Below the pieces are notes generated by a model. It saw nothing but the letters and a program-made list of their open reading frames with translations. It had not been told where the DNA came from and made no database searches. Position numbers and translations under genes: made by a program. From Candidatus Saccharimonadota bacterium (GTDB lineage Bacteria > Patescibacteriota > Saccharimonadia > Saccharimonadales > Saccharimonadaceae), in contig JAUNQQ010000020.1 of assembly GCA_030536095.1 (NCBI GenBank), positions 275-12,715 of the forward strand: a DNA stretch of 12,441 nucleotides, written 5' to 3'. Shown here piece by piece: positions 1 through 7,177 of the stretch. Within the stretch, counting starts at the first letter, position 1, and each line of letters starts with the position of its first letter.

Positions 1-580
1 CCTTTGCATCGCCAAAATTATACCACAATCTTAATTGTTAGGGGACTATAACGCTATGCTGGCAATCAGCAAGAATAAAGCAATTATACCACAATCTTAA
101 TTGTTAGGGGACTATAACTTTAGGTGATGGCACATACCGATAACGGTGATTATACCACAATCTTAATTGTTAGGGGACTATAACTCTACATCTGTACGCT
201 CGATAAGGAGGCTTATTATACCACAATCTTAATTGTTAGGGGACTATAACTCTACGGAGCGCAGAAAAAAATGCTAAAGAATTATACCACAATCTTAATT
301 GTTAGGGGACTATAACGAAAGGCGCTCGAAATCGCAATAAGACAATATTATACCACAATCTTAATTGTTAGGGGACTATAACTTGAGCGCTTTCTCTACG
401 TCCCAGCCTTTCATTATACCACAATCTTAATTGTTAGGGGACTATAACCGTAGTCGAGATGATAAAAAGCGAGCTTGTATTATACCACAATCTTAATTGT
501 TAGGGGACTATAACTACAATACCGATAATATTGTATTTCAAACAATTATACCACAATCTTAATTGTTAGGGGACTATAAC
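1..580 (-). CRISPR. CRISPR array, probable type II (Cas9), nine repeats, open at left edge
   Basis: Nine identical 36-bp repeats lie at 17-52, 83-118, 149-184, 215-250, 281-316, 347-382, 413-448, 479-514 and 545-580, separated by eight unique spacers of exactly 30 bp. Positions 1-16 are a partial ninth spacer, so the array continues left. Read on the minus strand each repeat begins GTTATAGTCCCC and ends GTGGTATAAT. This fits the GTTnTAG...GGTAnAAT pattern of type II (II-A/II-C) repeats, as does 36/30 spacing, so crRNAs are probably transcribed leftward. The repeat ends in TGGTATAAT, a perfect extended -10 box. The repeat has a small internal inverted repeat (CAAT/ATTG). No cas gene or tracrRNA is in the window; they would be expected beyond the left edge. 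The rightmost repeat is not degenerate, consistent with but not proving that the right end is the leader side. Type assignment is inferred from the repeat alone. Confidence 0.97.
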
Positions 581-621
581 TGGACATAAAATACCCCTCT
601 TTTTTACCTCCAAAATCACCA

Positions 622-650
622 TTGCTTTTTTTCTCCACCTATACTATAAT
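622..650 (+). promoter_or_regulatory. dnaE promoter
   Basis: A -35-like TTGCTT (622-627), a 17-bp spacer and a perfect -10 TATAAT (645-650) predict a start near 657 and a 5' leader of about 16 nt before the ATG at 673. The promoter lies 41 bp from the last CRISPR repeat, pointing away from the inferred crRNA transcription. The TTG that would give the longest open frame is itself the -35 element. Confidence 0.7.
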
Positions 651-672
651 AAACCCTAAGAGTAGAGGTAAA

Positions 673-3600
673 ATGGAAGAGATTAAGATGACACCAGTAT
701 CTACTGGAGATGGAAAGAATTGTGTTCCTAGCGATTTTGTCCATCTGCATAACCATACGCATTATTCGCTTCTTGATGGTTTAACTAAAATCCCGGACTT
801 AGTTGAATTTGTTAAAAGCGAAGGTATGGAAGCTGTTGCCGTAACTGATCACGGCACCATGTCTGGACTGGTGGAACTTTATAAAACCGCGCATGATGCC
901 GGCATAAAGCCAATTTTGGGCTGTGAAGCCTATGTTGCTGCGCGTGGTCGAAAGGATCGCGACCCGTCCTATGATAAGGAGCGTTTTCATATTACTCTTC
1001 TCGCTATGAATAATCAGGGCTATGAAAATCTCTGTCGTCTAATTACCCTTGCCGAGACGGAAGGGAAATACTATAAGCCGCGCATTGACCATGAGATTAT
1101 GGAAAAATATAGTGAGGGTGTGATTTGTCTCTCTGGCTGTGCCTCGAGCGAGATTTCTGTTGCGCTCAAAAATGACGACATGGAACGCGCTGAGCAGTTA
1201 GTAGATTGGTACCACAAAGTCTATGGTGACCGTTTCTATCTTGAGATGCAAGATCATGGACATCCAGATTCGCCGACGCATTGGGAAGTTCAGACAAAGA
1301 TAAATGCCGGCCTCCAAAAAATCGCCAAGAAAACCGGCCTCCCGCTTACTGTGACTTGTGATGGACATTACCTAAAACACGATGACCTAGAAACTCACGA
1401 AATCCTTCTCTGTATTGGCACCGCTAGCAATCTTTCCGATACTAACCGTATGACCCTCCGTGATTTTCAACTTCATGTAATCCCACCTAAGGAAATTCTC
1501 TCTCGTTGGTCAAAAGATTTTCCCGAAGCTATTCGTAATACAAAGCATATCGCCGAGCGCTGCAATGTCGATCTCGGGCTTGGCCGAATTTTAATTCCAA
1601 AATTCCCGATTCCCGAAGAAGATCATGCCGACATTGTAAAACATCTAAATATCAAAGATTCTGATGACCCCGAACAGCAGTCAAAAAACGACCAGGCTAT
1701 CGAAAAAGAATATCTCGATCGCCAGGTCTTTCGTGGCCTTGCTTTTCGTTATGGCGGAAAAACCGAGGAAGAGGCAAAATCTCTTTCCGTTAAAGAATGT
1801 CGCGATCTACTCTCAAAGGAAGTTCTTGAGCGTATTGACTACGAGTTGGGCGTTGTTGACCAGATGGGCTATAATGGCTATTTCCTTATCGTTCAGGACT
1901 TTATTATGTGGGGAAAGACTAAACGTATCGTCTATGGCCCCGGCCGTGGCTCCGCTGCCGGCTCAATTCTTGCCTACGCCCTCCGAATTACCGAGCTTGA
2001 TCCGCTAGAGTATAAGCTGCTTTTTGAGCGCTTCCTAAATCCTGACCGTATCTCTATGCCAGATATCGATACTGATATTCAGGATAACCGCCGCGATGAG
2101 GTAATCGAATATTGTACCGAGAAATACGGCAAGGCCCGCGTTGCTAATATTACTACTTTCGGTAAAATGATGGGTAAGATGGCCGTCCGTGATGTTGCGC
2201 GTGTTCTTGAGGTTCCTTATGCCGAGTCCGACCGTATCGCAAAACTCGTTCCCGATCCAGTTATGGGGCATCATGTCCCGCTTCAGACAGCCGTAAAAGA
2301 TGATCCCGACCTAAAACAGGAATATGAAACTAATCCAACCGCAAAAGAAGTAATCGATTTTGCTTCAAAACTCGAAGGAACTTGTCGTTCTCACGGTGTT
2401 CATGCTTGTGGTATTGTGATTGCTCCTGATGATCTCGTTAAGTTCCTCCCGCTCGAAGTTTCCGCGAAAGGTCCGCTCGCAACTCAATATCCTTCAACTC
2501 AAGTCGAAGAAATTGGTCTGCTAAAAATGGACTTTCTCGGGCTCTCGAATCTCTCTGTGATTAATAATGCTCAGCGTATGATTCGAAAAGTTTACCATAA
2601 CGACATTGACCTCTATCATCTCCCGCTCGACGACAAAAAAACCTATGAGTTGCTCCAGCGCGCCGAGACAACTGGTGTCTTCCAGCTTGAATCTGCCGGC
2701 ATGAAACGCTACTTACGCGACCTTCACGCAGAGCGCTTCGACGATATTATCGCGATGGTCGCCCTCTACCGTCCTGGTCCAATGCAGTTTATTGACAGTT
2801 TTATTCGTCGTAAGCACGGCGAAGAGCCAATTTCCTATCTTCATCCTGGTCTTAAAAACGCTCTAGAAGATACTTATGGTATTCTGATTTATCAGGAGCA
2901 GTTCATGCAGATTTCTCGGGAATGGTGTGGCTTCACTGGTGGGGAATCAGACACTCTACGTAAGGCCGTCGGAAAGAAAAAGGTTGCGCTTATGGATAAA
3001 CTCCGCCCTAAATTCGTTGAAGGTGCCCAAAAAATCGGTGGCGCAACTAAGGAGCAGGCTGAAACATTTTGGTCGCAGCTCCTTGAATTTGCGAACTACT
3101 GCTTCAATAAATCTCACGCCGCTTGCTATGCTCTCGTTGCCTATTGGACCGCCTACCTAAAGGCACATTACCCTGATGCTTTTATGGCTGCGCTAATGAC
3201 AAGCGATATGCGCTGGACGGATCGTCTTGCTATTGAGATGTCCGAGTGTAAGAGAATGGGCATTGAAGTTCTTGGTCCAGATATTAATGAATCCTACGGC
3301 GACTTCGCTATTGTTGGTGGTGAAAATAAAATTCGCTTCGGTCTTTCCGGCATTAAGTCTATGGGAAAAGCCCTCGTCGAGGAAGAGGTTATTCCCGAAC
3401 GTGATAAAAATGGCCCCTTTAAGTCCGTTTGTGATTTTGCTAAACGCGTTAATGCTACAAAATTCAATAAACGTTCTTGGGAGGCCGCAATTAAAACCGG
3501 TGCTTTCGATCGTTTCGGCGATCGCTCTGATCTTCTCTATAATCTCGAGGCAATTCAAAATTACGGTCAGAAATGCCAAAAAGATTCCGCTAGTGGTCAG

Positions 3601-4479
3601 ATGGATCTTTTTGCCATGATGGGTGAAGCCGGCGAAATTCCCGCGCCCGAAATAAAAACCGCCCCCACAAAAATCTCCGAAAAGGAGCAGCTCCTCTGGG
3701 AACGCGATCTTATGGGGCTCTATCTTTCTGCTCATCCGCTCGATAAATACGATACTTATTTCGATGAGCAGACTCATCCTTACTCTCTTATCACCGAGGC
3801 GAATGATAATAAGCTCGTTACAATCGGCGGAATTATTACTGATGTCCGCACTATTTTGACAAAGAAACAACAAAAAATGGCCTTCGTTAAAATTGAAAAT
3901 AAGACTGCCGACCAAGAGATAATTGTTTTTCCAAACACTTTCGCGGAATGCGGCGGAAAACTTATCCAAGATAATGTTGTTAAAATTACCGGAAAGGTTA
4001 ATGCAACCGATAAGGATGGCAATAAAACCGGTGACGTCAAAGTCCTTGCTGAGGCTGTCGAGGTTATTTCCGATGAAGTTCTCGATTCCTATCAACCTAC
4101 CGGCCAAAAGCTCCCCGCTCCTGCGGGTGCCGCCCCCCATAAAAAACGTGCTAGCTATTCCGCTTCTCGCGTTTCAACTTCTGCCCCTCGCACTCCTCAA
4201 CCTTCCGCTCCAGAGACTCCAGCTACCCCTATTACACCACCTCAGGACAATCGCCATAAGCGTCTCTGGTGCCTAATTAAAAATCCCGAAGACCATGAAC
4301 AGCTCTCCGAGATTCGTCGTCTCTGCGACCTTCATCCTGGCGTCCAAGAAATCATTCTCGTTCTCATGGAAGGTTCCGAAAAACAGCCAGTCCGTCTTCC
4401 TTTCCGCGTTGAAGCCGATGAACTCCAGCCCGAACTTGCTAGTATTCTCTCTGCTGATTGCGTAAAAATCACCCAGTAG
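673..4479 (+). CDS. dnaE: DNA polymerase III subunit alpha (DnaE)
   Basis: This is the replicative C-family DNA polymerase, the catalytic subunit of the replisome. The product is about 1268 aa, slightly longer than the usual ~1160. The N-terminal PHP domain (about residues 22-250) keeps the metal-ligand motifs: H26/H28 (HLHNHTHYS), H60 (TDHG), CEAY, LEM and D230/H232 (CDGH), so it may be an active metal-dependent nuclease. GPGRGSAAG is at 422-430. The catalytic aspartates are D464 and D466 (PDIDTDI) and D620 (KMDFLGL). A beta-clamp-binding motif QMDLF lies at 976-980 and an OB fold at about 1048-1120. A Pro/Ala/Ser-rich linker (about 1141-1193) joins the C-terminal tau-binding-type domain. 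The ATG at 673 has AGAGGT 3 nt upstream. The ATG at 688, with GGAAGAG 6 nt upstream, is a real alternative; the TTG at 622 is rejected because it overlaps the promoter. No obvious terminator follows, so some readthrough into the next gene is possible. Confidence 0.97.
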   Translation: MEEIKMTPVSTGDGKNCVPSDFVHLHNHTHYSLLDGLTKIPDLVEFVKSEGMEAVAVTDHGTMSGLVELYKTAHDAGIKPILGCEAYVAARGRKDRDPSYDKERFHITLLAMNNQGYENLCRLITLAETEGKYYKPRIDHEIMEKYSEGVICLSGCASSEISVALKNDDMERAEQLVDWYHKVYGDRFYLEMQDHGHPDSPTHWEVQTKINAGLQKIAKKTGLPLTVTCDGHYLKHDDLETHEILLCIGTASNLSDTNRMTLRDFQLHVIPPKEILSRWSKDFPEAIRNTKHIAERCNVDLGLGRILIPKFPIPEEDHADIVKHLNIKDSDDPEQQSKNDQAIEKEYLDRQVFRGLAFRYGGKTEEEAKSLSVKECRDLLSKEVLERIDYELGVVDQMGYNGYFLIVQDFIMWGKTKRIVYGPGRGSAAGSILAYALRITELDPLEYKLLFERFLNPDRISMPDIDTDIQDNRRDEVIEYCTEKYGKARVANITTFGKMMGKMAVRDVARVLEVPYAESDRIAKLVPDPVMGHHVPLQTAVKDDPDLKQEYETNPTAKEVIDFASKLEGTCRSHGVHACGIVIAPDDLVKFLPLEVSAKGPLATQYPSTQVEEIGLLKMDFLGLSNLSVINNAQRMIRKVYHNDIDLYHLPLDDKKTYELLQRAETTGVFQLESAGMKRYLRDLHAERFDDIIAMVALYRPGPMQFIDSFIRRKHGEEPISYLHPGLKNALEDTYGILIYQEQFMQISREWCGFTGGESDTLRKAVGKKKVALMDKLRPKFVEGAQKIGGATKEQAETFWSQLLEFANYCFNKSHAACYALVAYWTAYLKAHYPDAFMAALMTSDMRWTDRLAIEMSECKRMGIEVLGPDINESYGDFAIVGGENKIRFGLSGIKSMGKALVEEEVIPERDKNGPFKSVCDFAKRVNATKFNKRSWEAAIKTGAFDRFGDRSDLLYNLEAIQNYGQKCQKDSASGQMDLFAMMGEAGEIPAPEIKTAPTKISEKEQLLWERDLMGLYLSAHPLDKYDTYFDEQTHPYSLITEANDNKLVTIGGIITDVRTILTKKQQKMAFVKIENKTADQEIIVFPNTFAECGGKLIQDNVVKITGKVNATDKDGNKTGDVKVLAEAVEVISDEVLDSYQPTGQKLPAPAGAAPHKKRASYSASRVSTSAPRTPQPSAPETPATPITPPQDNRHKRLWCLIKNPEDHEQLSEIRRLCDLHPGVQEIILVLMEGSEKQPVRLPFRVEADELQPELASILSADCVKITQ

Positions 4480-4492
4480 TATTACTGTGCAA

Positions 4493-4522
4493 TTTTCATT
4501 TCTTTTAAAAATATGCTAAAAT
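4493..4522 (+). promoter_or_regulatory. Promoter of the 69-aa gene
   Basis: An extended -10, TGCTAAAAT (4514-4522), sits 18 bp downstream of a weak -35-like TTTTCA (4493-4498). It predicts a start near 4529 and a leader of about 36 nt. The same ATGCTAAAATAG string is the -10 region of trmD on the other strand. Confidence 0.5.
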
Positions 4523-4564
4523 AGCTCTAGGTAATATTCGCCCGCACCTTCAGGAGATGATTTT

Positions 4565-4774
4565 ATGTGTAAGACTTCCTTCGAGATTTTTAAGGCTCGA
4601 ATGTCTGATCTTAATTTTTCCGTTTCAGACCTAGGTTTTGCCTCGCCCGAGCTTCACCCCTCAGATGAATCTATTTTGGCTATTTCTAAAGATTTCATAG
4701 AGTTTCAAGCGCGCCATGCTGATGTCTTAGTCCGGAGCATGCTTTCCGCCGCAAGTGCCGCGGCATGTATCTAA
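4565..4774 (+). CDS. Small protein of unknown function, 69 aa
   Basis: I do not recognise this protein. It is soluble-looking and mixed in charge, with no membrane segment or signal peptide. The N-terminal half is Ser/Asp/Leu-rich, a middle segment (about residues 40-57, ISKDFIEFQARHADVLVRS) looks helical and amphipathic, and the C-terminus is Ala/Ser-rich ending in Cys-Ile. There is one Cys near each end (residues 2 and 68). It is treated as real because AGGAG (4552-4556) lies 8 nt before the ATG, an extended -10 promoter precedes it, a strong hairpin terminator starts 2 nt after its stop, and its codon use (TTT, GCC, CTT, TCC) resembles its neighbours. It stands alone between dnaE and the convergent tig gene. 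Confidence 0.68.
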   Translation: MCKTSFEIFKARMSDLNFSVSDLGFASPELHPSDESILAISKDFIEFQARHADVLVRSMLSAASAAACI

Positions 4775-4776
4775 CT

Positions 4777-4803
4777 AAATCCCCCAGTTATCTGGGGGAT
4801 TTT
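4777..4803. terminator. Terminator between the 69-aa gene and tig
   Basis: A perfect 11-bp stem, AAATCCCCCAG (4777-4787) with CTGGGGGATTT (4792-4802), has a TTAT loop. The T run after it is short on both strands. It lies between convergent genes, so it probably ends the 69-aa transcript and may also serve tig. Confidence 0.85.
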
Positions 4804-4826
4804 AAAAGAATAACTCAACTACGCGA

Positions 4827-6104
4827 CTAACTATTCTTTTCTGCCAAGAACTCAATCGTCTTTTCGACTGTCATTCGATTCTTCACATCTTGTCGAACTC
4901 TCGGATCTCGCAGATTTTTCATTGCCTCGGGCGATTTTTTATAGGCCTGCCTTAATTCGGCCATCTTCTCATCAACCAACTCATCCGAAACGGTAATTCC
5001 TTCATCTCGTGCTAAAATCTGTAGGCAAAGCGAAGCCTTTACGCGCGTCTCCGCTAGTTCTTTTGTCTTTTTCTCCCACTCCTTTTTCGCCATTCCGCTC
5101 GACTCGATATATTTATCAAGGCTCATTCCTGCACTTCTTGCGTTATTCTCCGCATCATTCGTAATCATTCGCACCTGATCCTGAATTAAGACCTCCGGCG
5201 CCGACACCTCTGATTTCTTCACTAATTCCGTCACAAGATCATCTTTAAACTTTTCTTCCACCTTAAAACCTGCTTGCGCCTCAAGATTTTTTCGAATGTC
5301 CGCTCGAAATTCGTCCATATTTTTAAATGGTCCACACTTCTTTGCGAAATCATCACCCTCTTCCGGCAATGTTACTTCGTTTACCTGTTTTATTAATACA
5401 GTAAATACTACGTCCTCGCCCGCCAAATCTTTTACGCCATAATCCTTCGGAAATGTCAACGGAATATCAAACTCATCTCCCGGCTCATGTCCCACAATCC
5501 CTTCTTCGAACCCTGGAATAAATGTCTTTGACCCCAGCGTCAACGAATAATTTTTTGCCGACCCACCCTGGAATTCCTTTCCATCCTTCTTTCCAGCGAA
5601 GTCAATCAGAACCTCATCACTCATCTTCGCTTTTCGCTTCACGGCCTTCTTTTCAGCATAGCCTCGCTTTACATTCTCTACAATCTCCTCAACTTCAGAA
5701 TCTTCAACCTTGACCTTTTCCTTCTTCACCTTCAGTTTTGTATAATCACCCAACTTTATCTCTGGCAAAACATCCGCCTCTGCTGTATACTCTGCCATTT
5801 CCCCTGCTACGTATTTTGTTACATCTACTTTTGGAATTGCCAATGCTAATTCTTTTACTTCATCAAACGCTCGCGGCACCGTCTGTCGAACCGCAATGTC
5901 TAAAATATGTTCCTCCAAAGTCGCCGCGTCAAGATGTTTTTCCGCTACCTCCGCTGGCACCTTTCCGGCTCTAAATCCTGGCAACTTTAAATCTTTCGCT
6001 AATCGCTCAACCGCCGGCTTTCGCGCTTTCTTTAAATCATCACCATCCAATGTAACCGTTATTTTCACCCTTGTATCTGATAATTTCTCTAATTTACTCT
6101 TCAT
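4827..6104 (-). CDS. tig: Trigger factor, ribosome-associated chaperone and prolyl isomerase
   Basis: Trigger factor docks on ribosomal protein uL23 at the exit tunnel and shields nascent chains. The three-domain order is intact in 425 aa, the normal length. The N-terminal ribosome-binding domain carries GFRAGKVP at 43-50, the family signature. The FKBP-type isomerase domain spans roughly residues 150-245 (DEVLIDFAGK...IPGFEEGIVGHEPGDEF...VFTVLIKQV). A long helical, charged C-terminal substrate-binding region follows. I chose the third in-frame ATG (6104). The two earlier ATGs, at 6116 and 6113, lie inside the likely -10 box TATGAT, and starting at 6104 places G43-F44-R45 at the E. coli residue numbers. 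E. coli K46 of the docking motif is Ala here. The gene is divergent from rpsL and convergent with the 69-aa gene, so it looks monocistronic. Confidence 0.96.
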   Translation of the reverse strand: MKSKLEKLSDTRVKITVTLDGDDLKKARKPAVERLAKDLKLPGFRAGKVPAEVAEKHLDAATLEEHILDIAVRQTVPRAFDEVKELALAIPKVDVTKYVAGEMAEYTAEADVLPEIKLGDYTKLKVKKEKVKVEDSEVEEIVENVKRGYAEKKAVKRKAKMSDEVLIDFAGKKDGKEFQGGSAKNYSLTLGSKTFIPGFEEGIVGHEPGDEFDIPLTFPKDYGVKDLAGEDVVFTVLIKQVNEVTLPEEGDDFAKKCGPFKNMDEFRADIRKNLEAQAGFKVEEKFKDDLVTELVKKSEVSAPEVLIQDQVRMITNDAENNARSAGMSLDKYIESSGMAKKEWEKKTKELAETRVKASLCLQILARDEGITVSDELVDEKMAELRQAYKKSPEAMKNLRDPRVRQDVKNRMTVEKTIEFLAEKNS

Positions 6105-6111
6105 GTTCTCC

Positions 6112-6120
6112 ATCATAACA
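6112..6120 (-). promoter_or_regulatory. tig extended -10 promoter
   Basis: On the minus strand TGTTATGAT forms an extended -10 whose last base is 7 nt from the ATG at 6104. There is no good -35. A start at the usual distance would give a leaderless or nearly leaderless mRNA. The intervening GGAGAAC would act as a Shine-Dalgarno only if transcription began further upstream, for example from the minus-strand TATAAT at 6173-6178. Confidence 0.5.
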
Positions 6121-6143
6121 TACTTTTTTTCGAAAATAAAGTC

Positions 6144-6172
6144 TTGATATTTTCACCTATCTGTGCTATGAT
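6144..6172 (+). promoter_or_regulatory. rpsL-rpsG promoter
   Basis: TTGATA (6144-6149), a 17-bp spacer and TATGAT (6167-6172), preceded by TGC to give an extended -10, form a strong promoter. The predicted start is near 6179, giving a leader of about 68 nt. Confidence 0.82.
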
Positions 6173-6186
6173 TATATGGAGTTTCA

Positions 6187-6216
6187 GGCTGAGGATAATT
6201 GCTGTAAGTCCCAGCC
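6187..6216 (+). promoter_or_regulatory. Hairpin in the rpsL leader
   Basis: GGCTG-A-GGA (6187-6195) pairs with TCCCAGCC (6209-6216), giving 8 bp with one bulged A and a 13-nt loop. It sits in the 5' leader, upstream of the ribosome binding site. It is a candidate protein-binding or autoregulatory element for S12/S7, but nothing in the sequence identifies the ligand. Confidence 0.4.
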
Positions 6217-6246
6217 ATCATTAATAAGTTAATTAGAGGAATTTTA

Positions 6247-6660
6247 ATGCCAACCATTAATCAGTTAATCAGAAAGCCTAGGAAAAAGGCTCAGAAGAAG
6301 TCCAAGGCTCCAGCTCTTGGTACGATTCAAAATACCCTAAAAACGAAGATTTATAAGCAGCCCGCCCCTCTGAAACGCGGTGTCTGCGTGAAAGTAACAA
6401 CTAAGACGCCAAAGAAGCCGAACTCCGCTCTTCGTAAGGTTGCTCGTGTTCGCTTGACAAATGGTCAGGAAGTTTGGGCTTATATTGGTGGGGAAGGGCA
6501 TAACCTTCAGGAACACGCCGTCGTGCTCGTTCGTGGTGGCCGCGTTCCCGATCTTCCGGGTGTCCGCTATCATATCGTTCGTGGAACACTCGATCTTCAG
6601 GGTGTTCAGGGGCGAAAGCAGGGCCGCTCTCGCTATGGTGCTAAGAAGGAGGATAAGTAA
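6247..6660 (+). CDS. rpsL: 30S ribosomal protein S12 (uS12)
   Basis: S12 lies at the decoding centre of the 30S subunit and influences accuracy and streptomycin response. The 137-aa product has the family blocks [64 protein letters not shown] and [15 protein letters not shown]. The extra stretch after SKAPAL (about residues 27-39) is of the type seen in Gram-positive S12. The streptomycin-site lysine of TPKKPNS is kept. At residue 101 the usual RVKDLPG reads RVPDLPG, so the lysine equivalent to E. coli K87/K88 is proline. AGAGGA lies 6 nt before the ATG. The stop shares one base with the rpsG start (TAATG), so the two genes are probably translationally coupled. Confidence 0.98.
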   Translation: MPTINQLIRKPRKKAQKKSKAPALGTIQNTLKTKIYKQPAPLKRGVCVKVTTKTPKKPNSALRKVARVRLTNGQEVWAYIGGEGHNLQEHAVVLVRGGRVPDLPGVRYHIVRGTLDLQGVQGRKQGRSRYGAKKEDK

Positions 6661-7142
6661 TGAGAAAAGTTACGACTACATTACAGCGCAAGGTAAATCC
6701 TGATCGGAAGTATCAGTCTATCTTAGTTCAGCGCCTGATTAATAAATCTATGCTTGACGGCAAAAAACAGGTCGCTGAGCGTGCAGTTTACTCTGCCCTC
6801 GAAGGTGCCGCCAAGGAGCTGAAGAGTGAAAATCCAGTAGAGATTTTTGAAAAAGCTATTGCGAACGTTTCCCCAGATTTTGAGGTAAAGTCTCGTCGTG
6901 TCGGTGGCGCAAACTACCAGATTCCGTTCCCAATTGAAGGTCATCGCCAGGAACACTTCGCCTTTACTTGGCTTGTTCAAGCTGCTCGCGCCCGGAAGGG
7001 AATGCCTTACGCGAAGCGTCTTCAGGCTGAAATCGTTGATGCTTATAACGAAACCGGTGCCGCCTTTAAGAAAAAGGAAGATTGCCATCGTATGGCCGAA
7101 GCAAACCGCGCCTTTGCGCATTTTGCTCGGATGTCGAACTAA
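6660..7142 (+). CDS. rpsG: 30S ribosomal protein S7 (uS7)
   Basis: S7 nucleates assembly of the 30S head by binding the 3' major domain of 16S rRNA and lines the E site. The 160-aa product contains the family landmarks LINKSMLDGKKQVAERAVYSAL, NVSPDFEVKSRRVGGANYQIPF and AEANRAFAHF, and is full length. AAGGAGG (6646-6652), 7 nt before the ATG, is the strongest Shine-Dalgarno in the window and lies inside the end of rpsL; the ATG overlaps the rpsL stop. In most bacteria fusA and tuf follow in the str operon. Here a terminator follows directly, so the operon is just rpsL-rpsG. Confidence 0.98.
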   Translation: MRKVTTTLQRKVNPDRKYQSILVQRLINKSMLDGKKQVAERAVYSALEGAAKELKSENPVEIFEKAIANVSPDFEVKSRRVGGANYQIPFPIEGHRQEHFAFTWLVQAARARKGMPYAKRLQAEIVDAYNETGAAFKKKEDCHRMAEANRAFAHFARMSN

Positions 7143-7146
7143 GACC

Positions 7147-7177
7147 AAAAAGACCTCCAATAAGGAGGTCTTTTTTT
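7147..7177. terminator. Bidirectional terminator between rpsG and trmD
   Basis: A perfect 12-bp stem (7147-7158 with 7164-7175, core GACCTCC/GGAGGTC) has an AATAA loop. There are seven T on the plus strand and a five-A run on the other side that gives T on the minus strand. It ends the rpsL-rpsG transcript and overlaps the trmD stop codon, so it serves both convergent units. Confidence 0.95.

Noticed and set aside
622..672. Longer dnaE start at TTG 622
   Set aside because: The TTG is the -35 element and the added codons contain the TATAAT -10 box; the ATG at 673 has AGAGGT upstream.
3193..4140. 315-codon open frame on the minus strand
   Set aside because: It lies wholly inside dnaE, has no promoter, ribosome site or recognisable protein content, and arises from dnaE codon bias.
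6105..6116. tig start at ATG 6116 or 6113
   Set aside because: Both ATGs lie in the extended -10 TGTTATGAT with no Shine-Dalgarno; the ATG at 6104 fits trigger factor numbering (GFR at 43-45).
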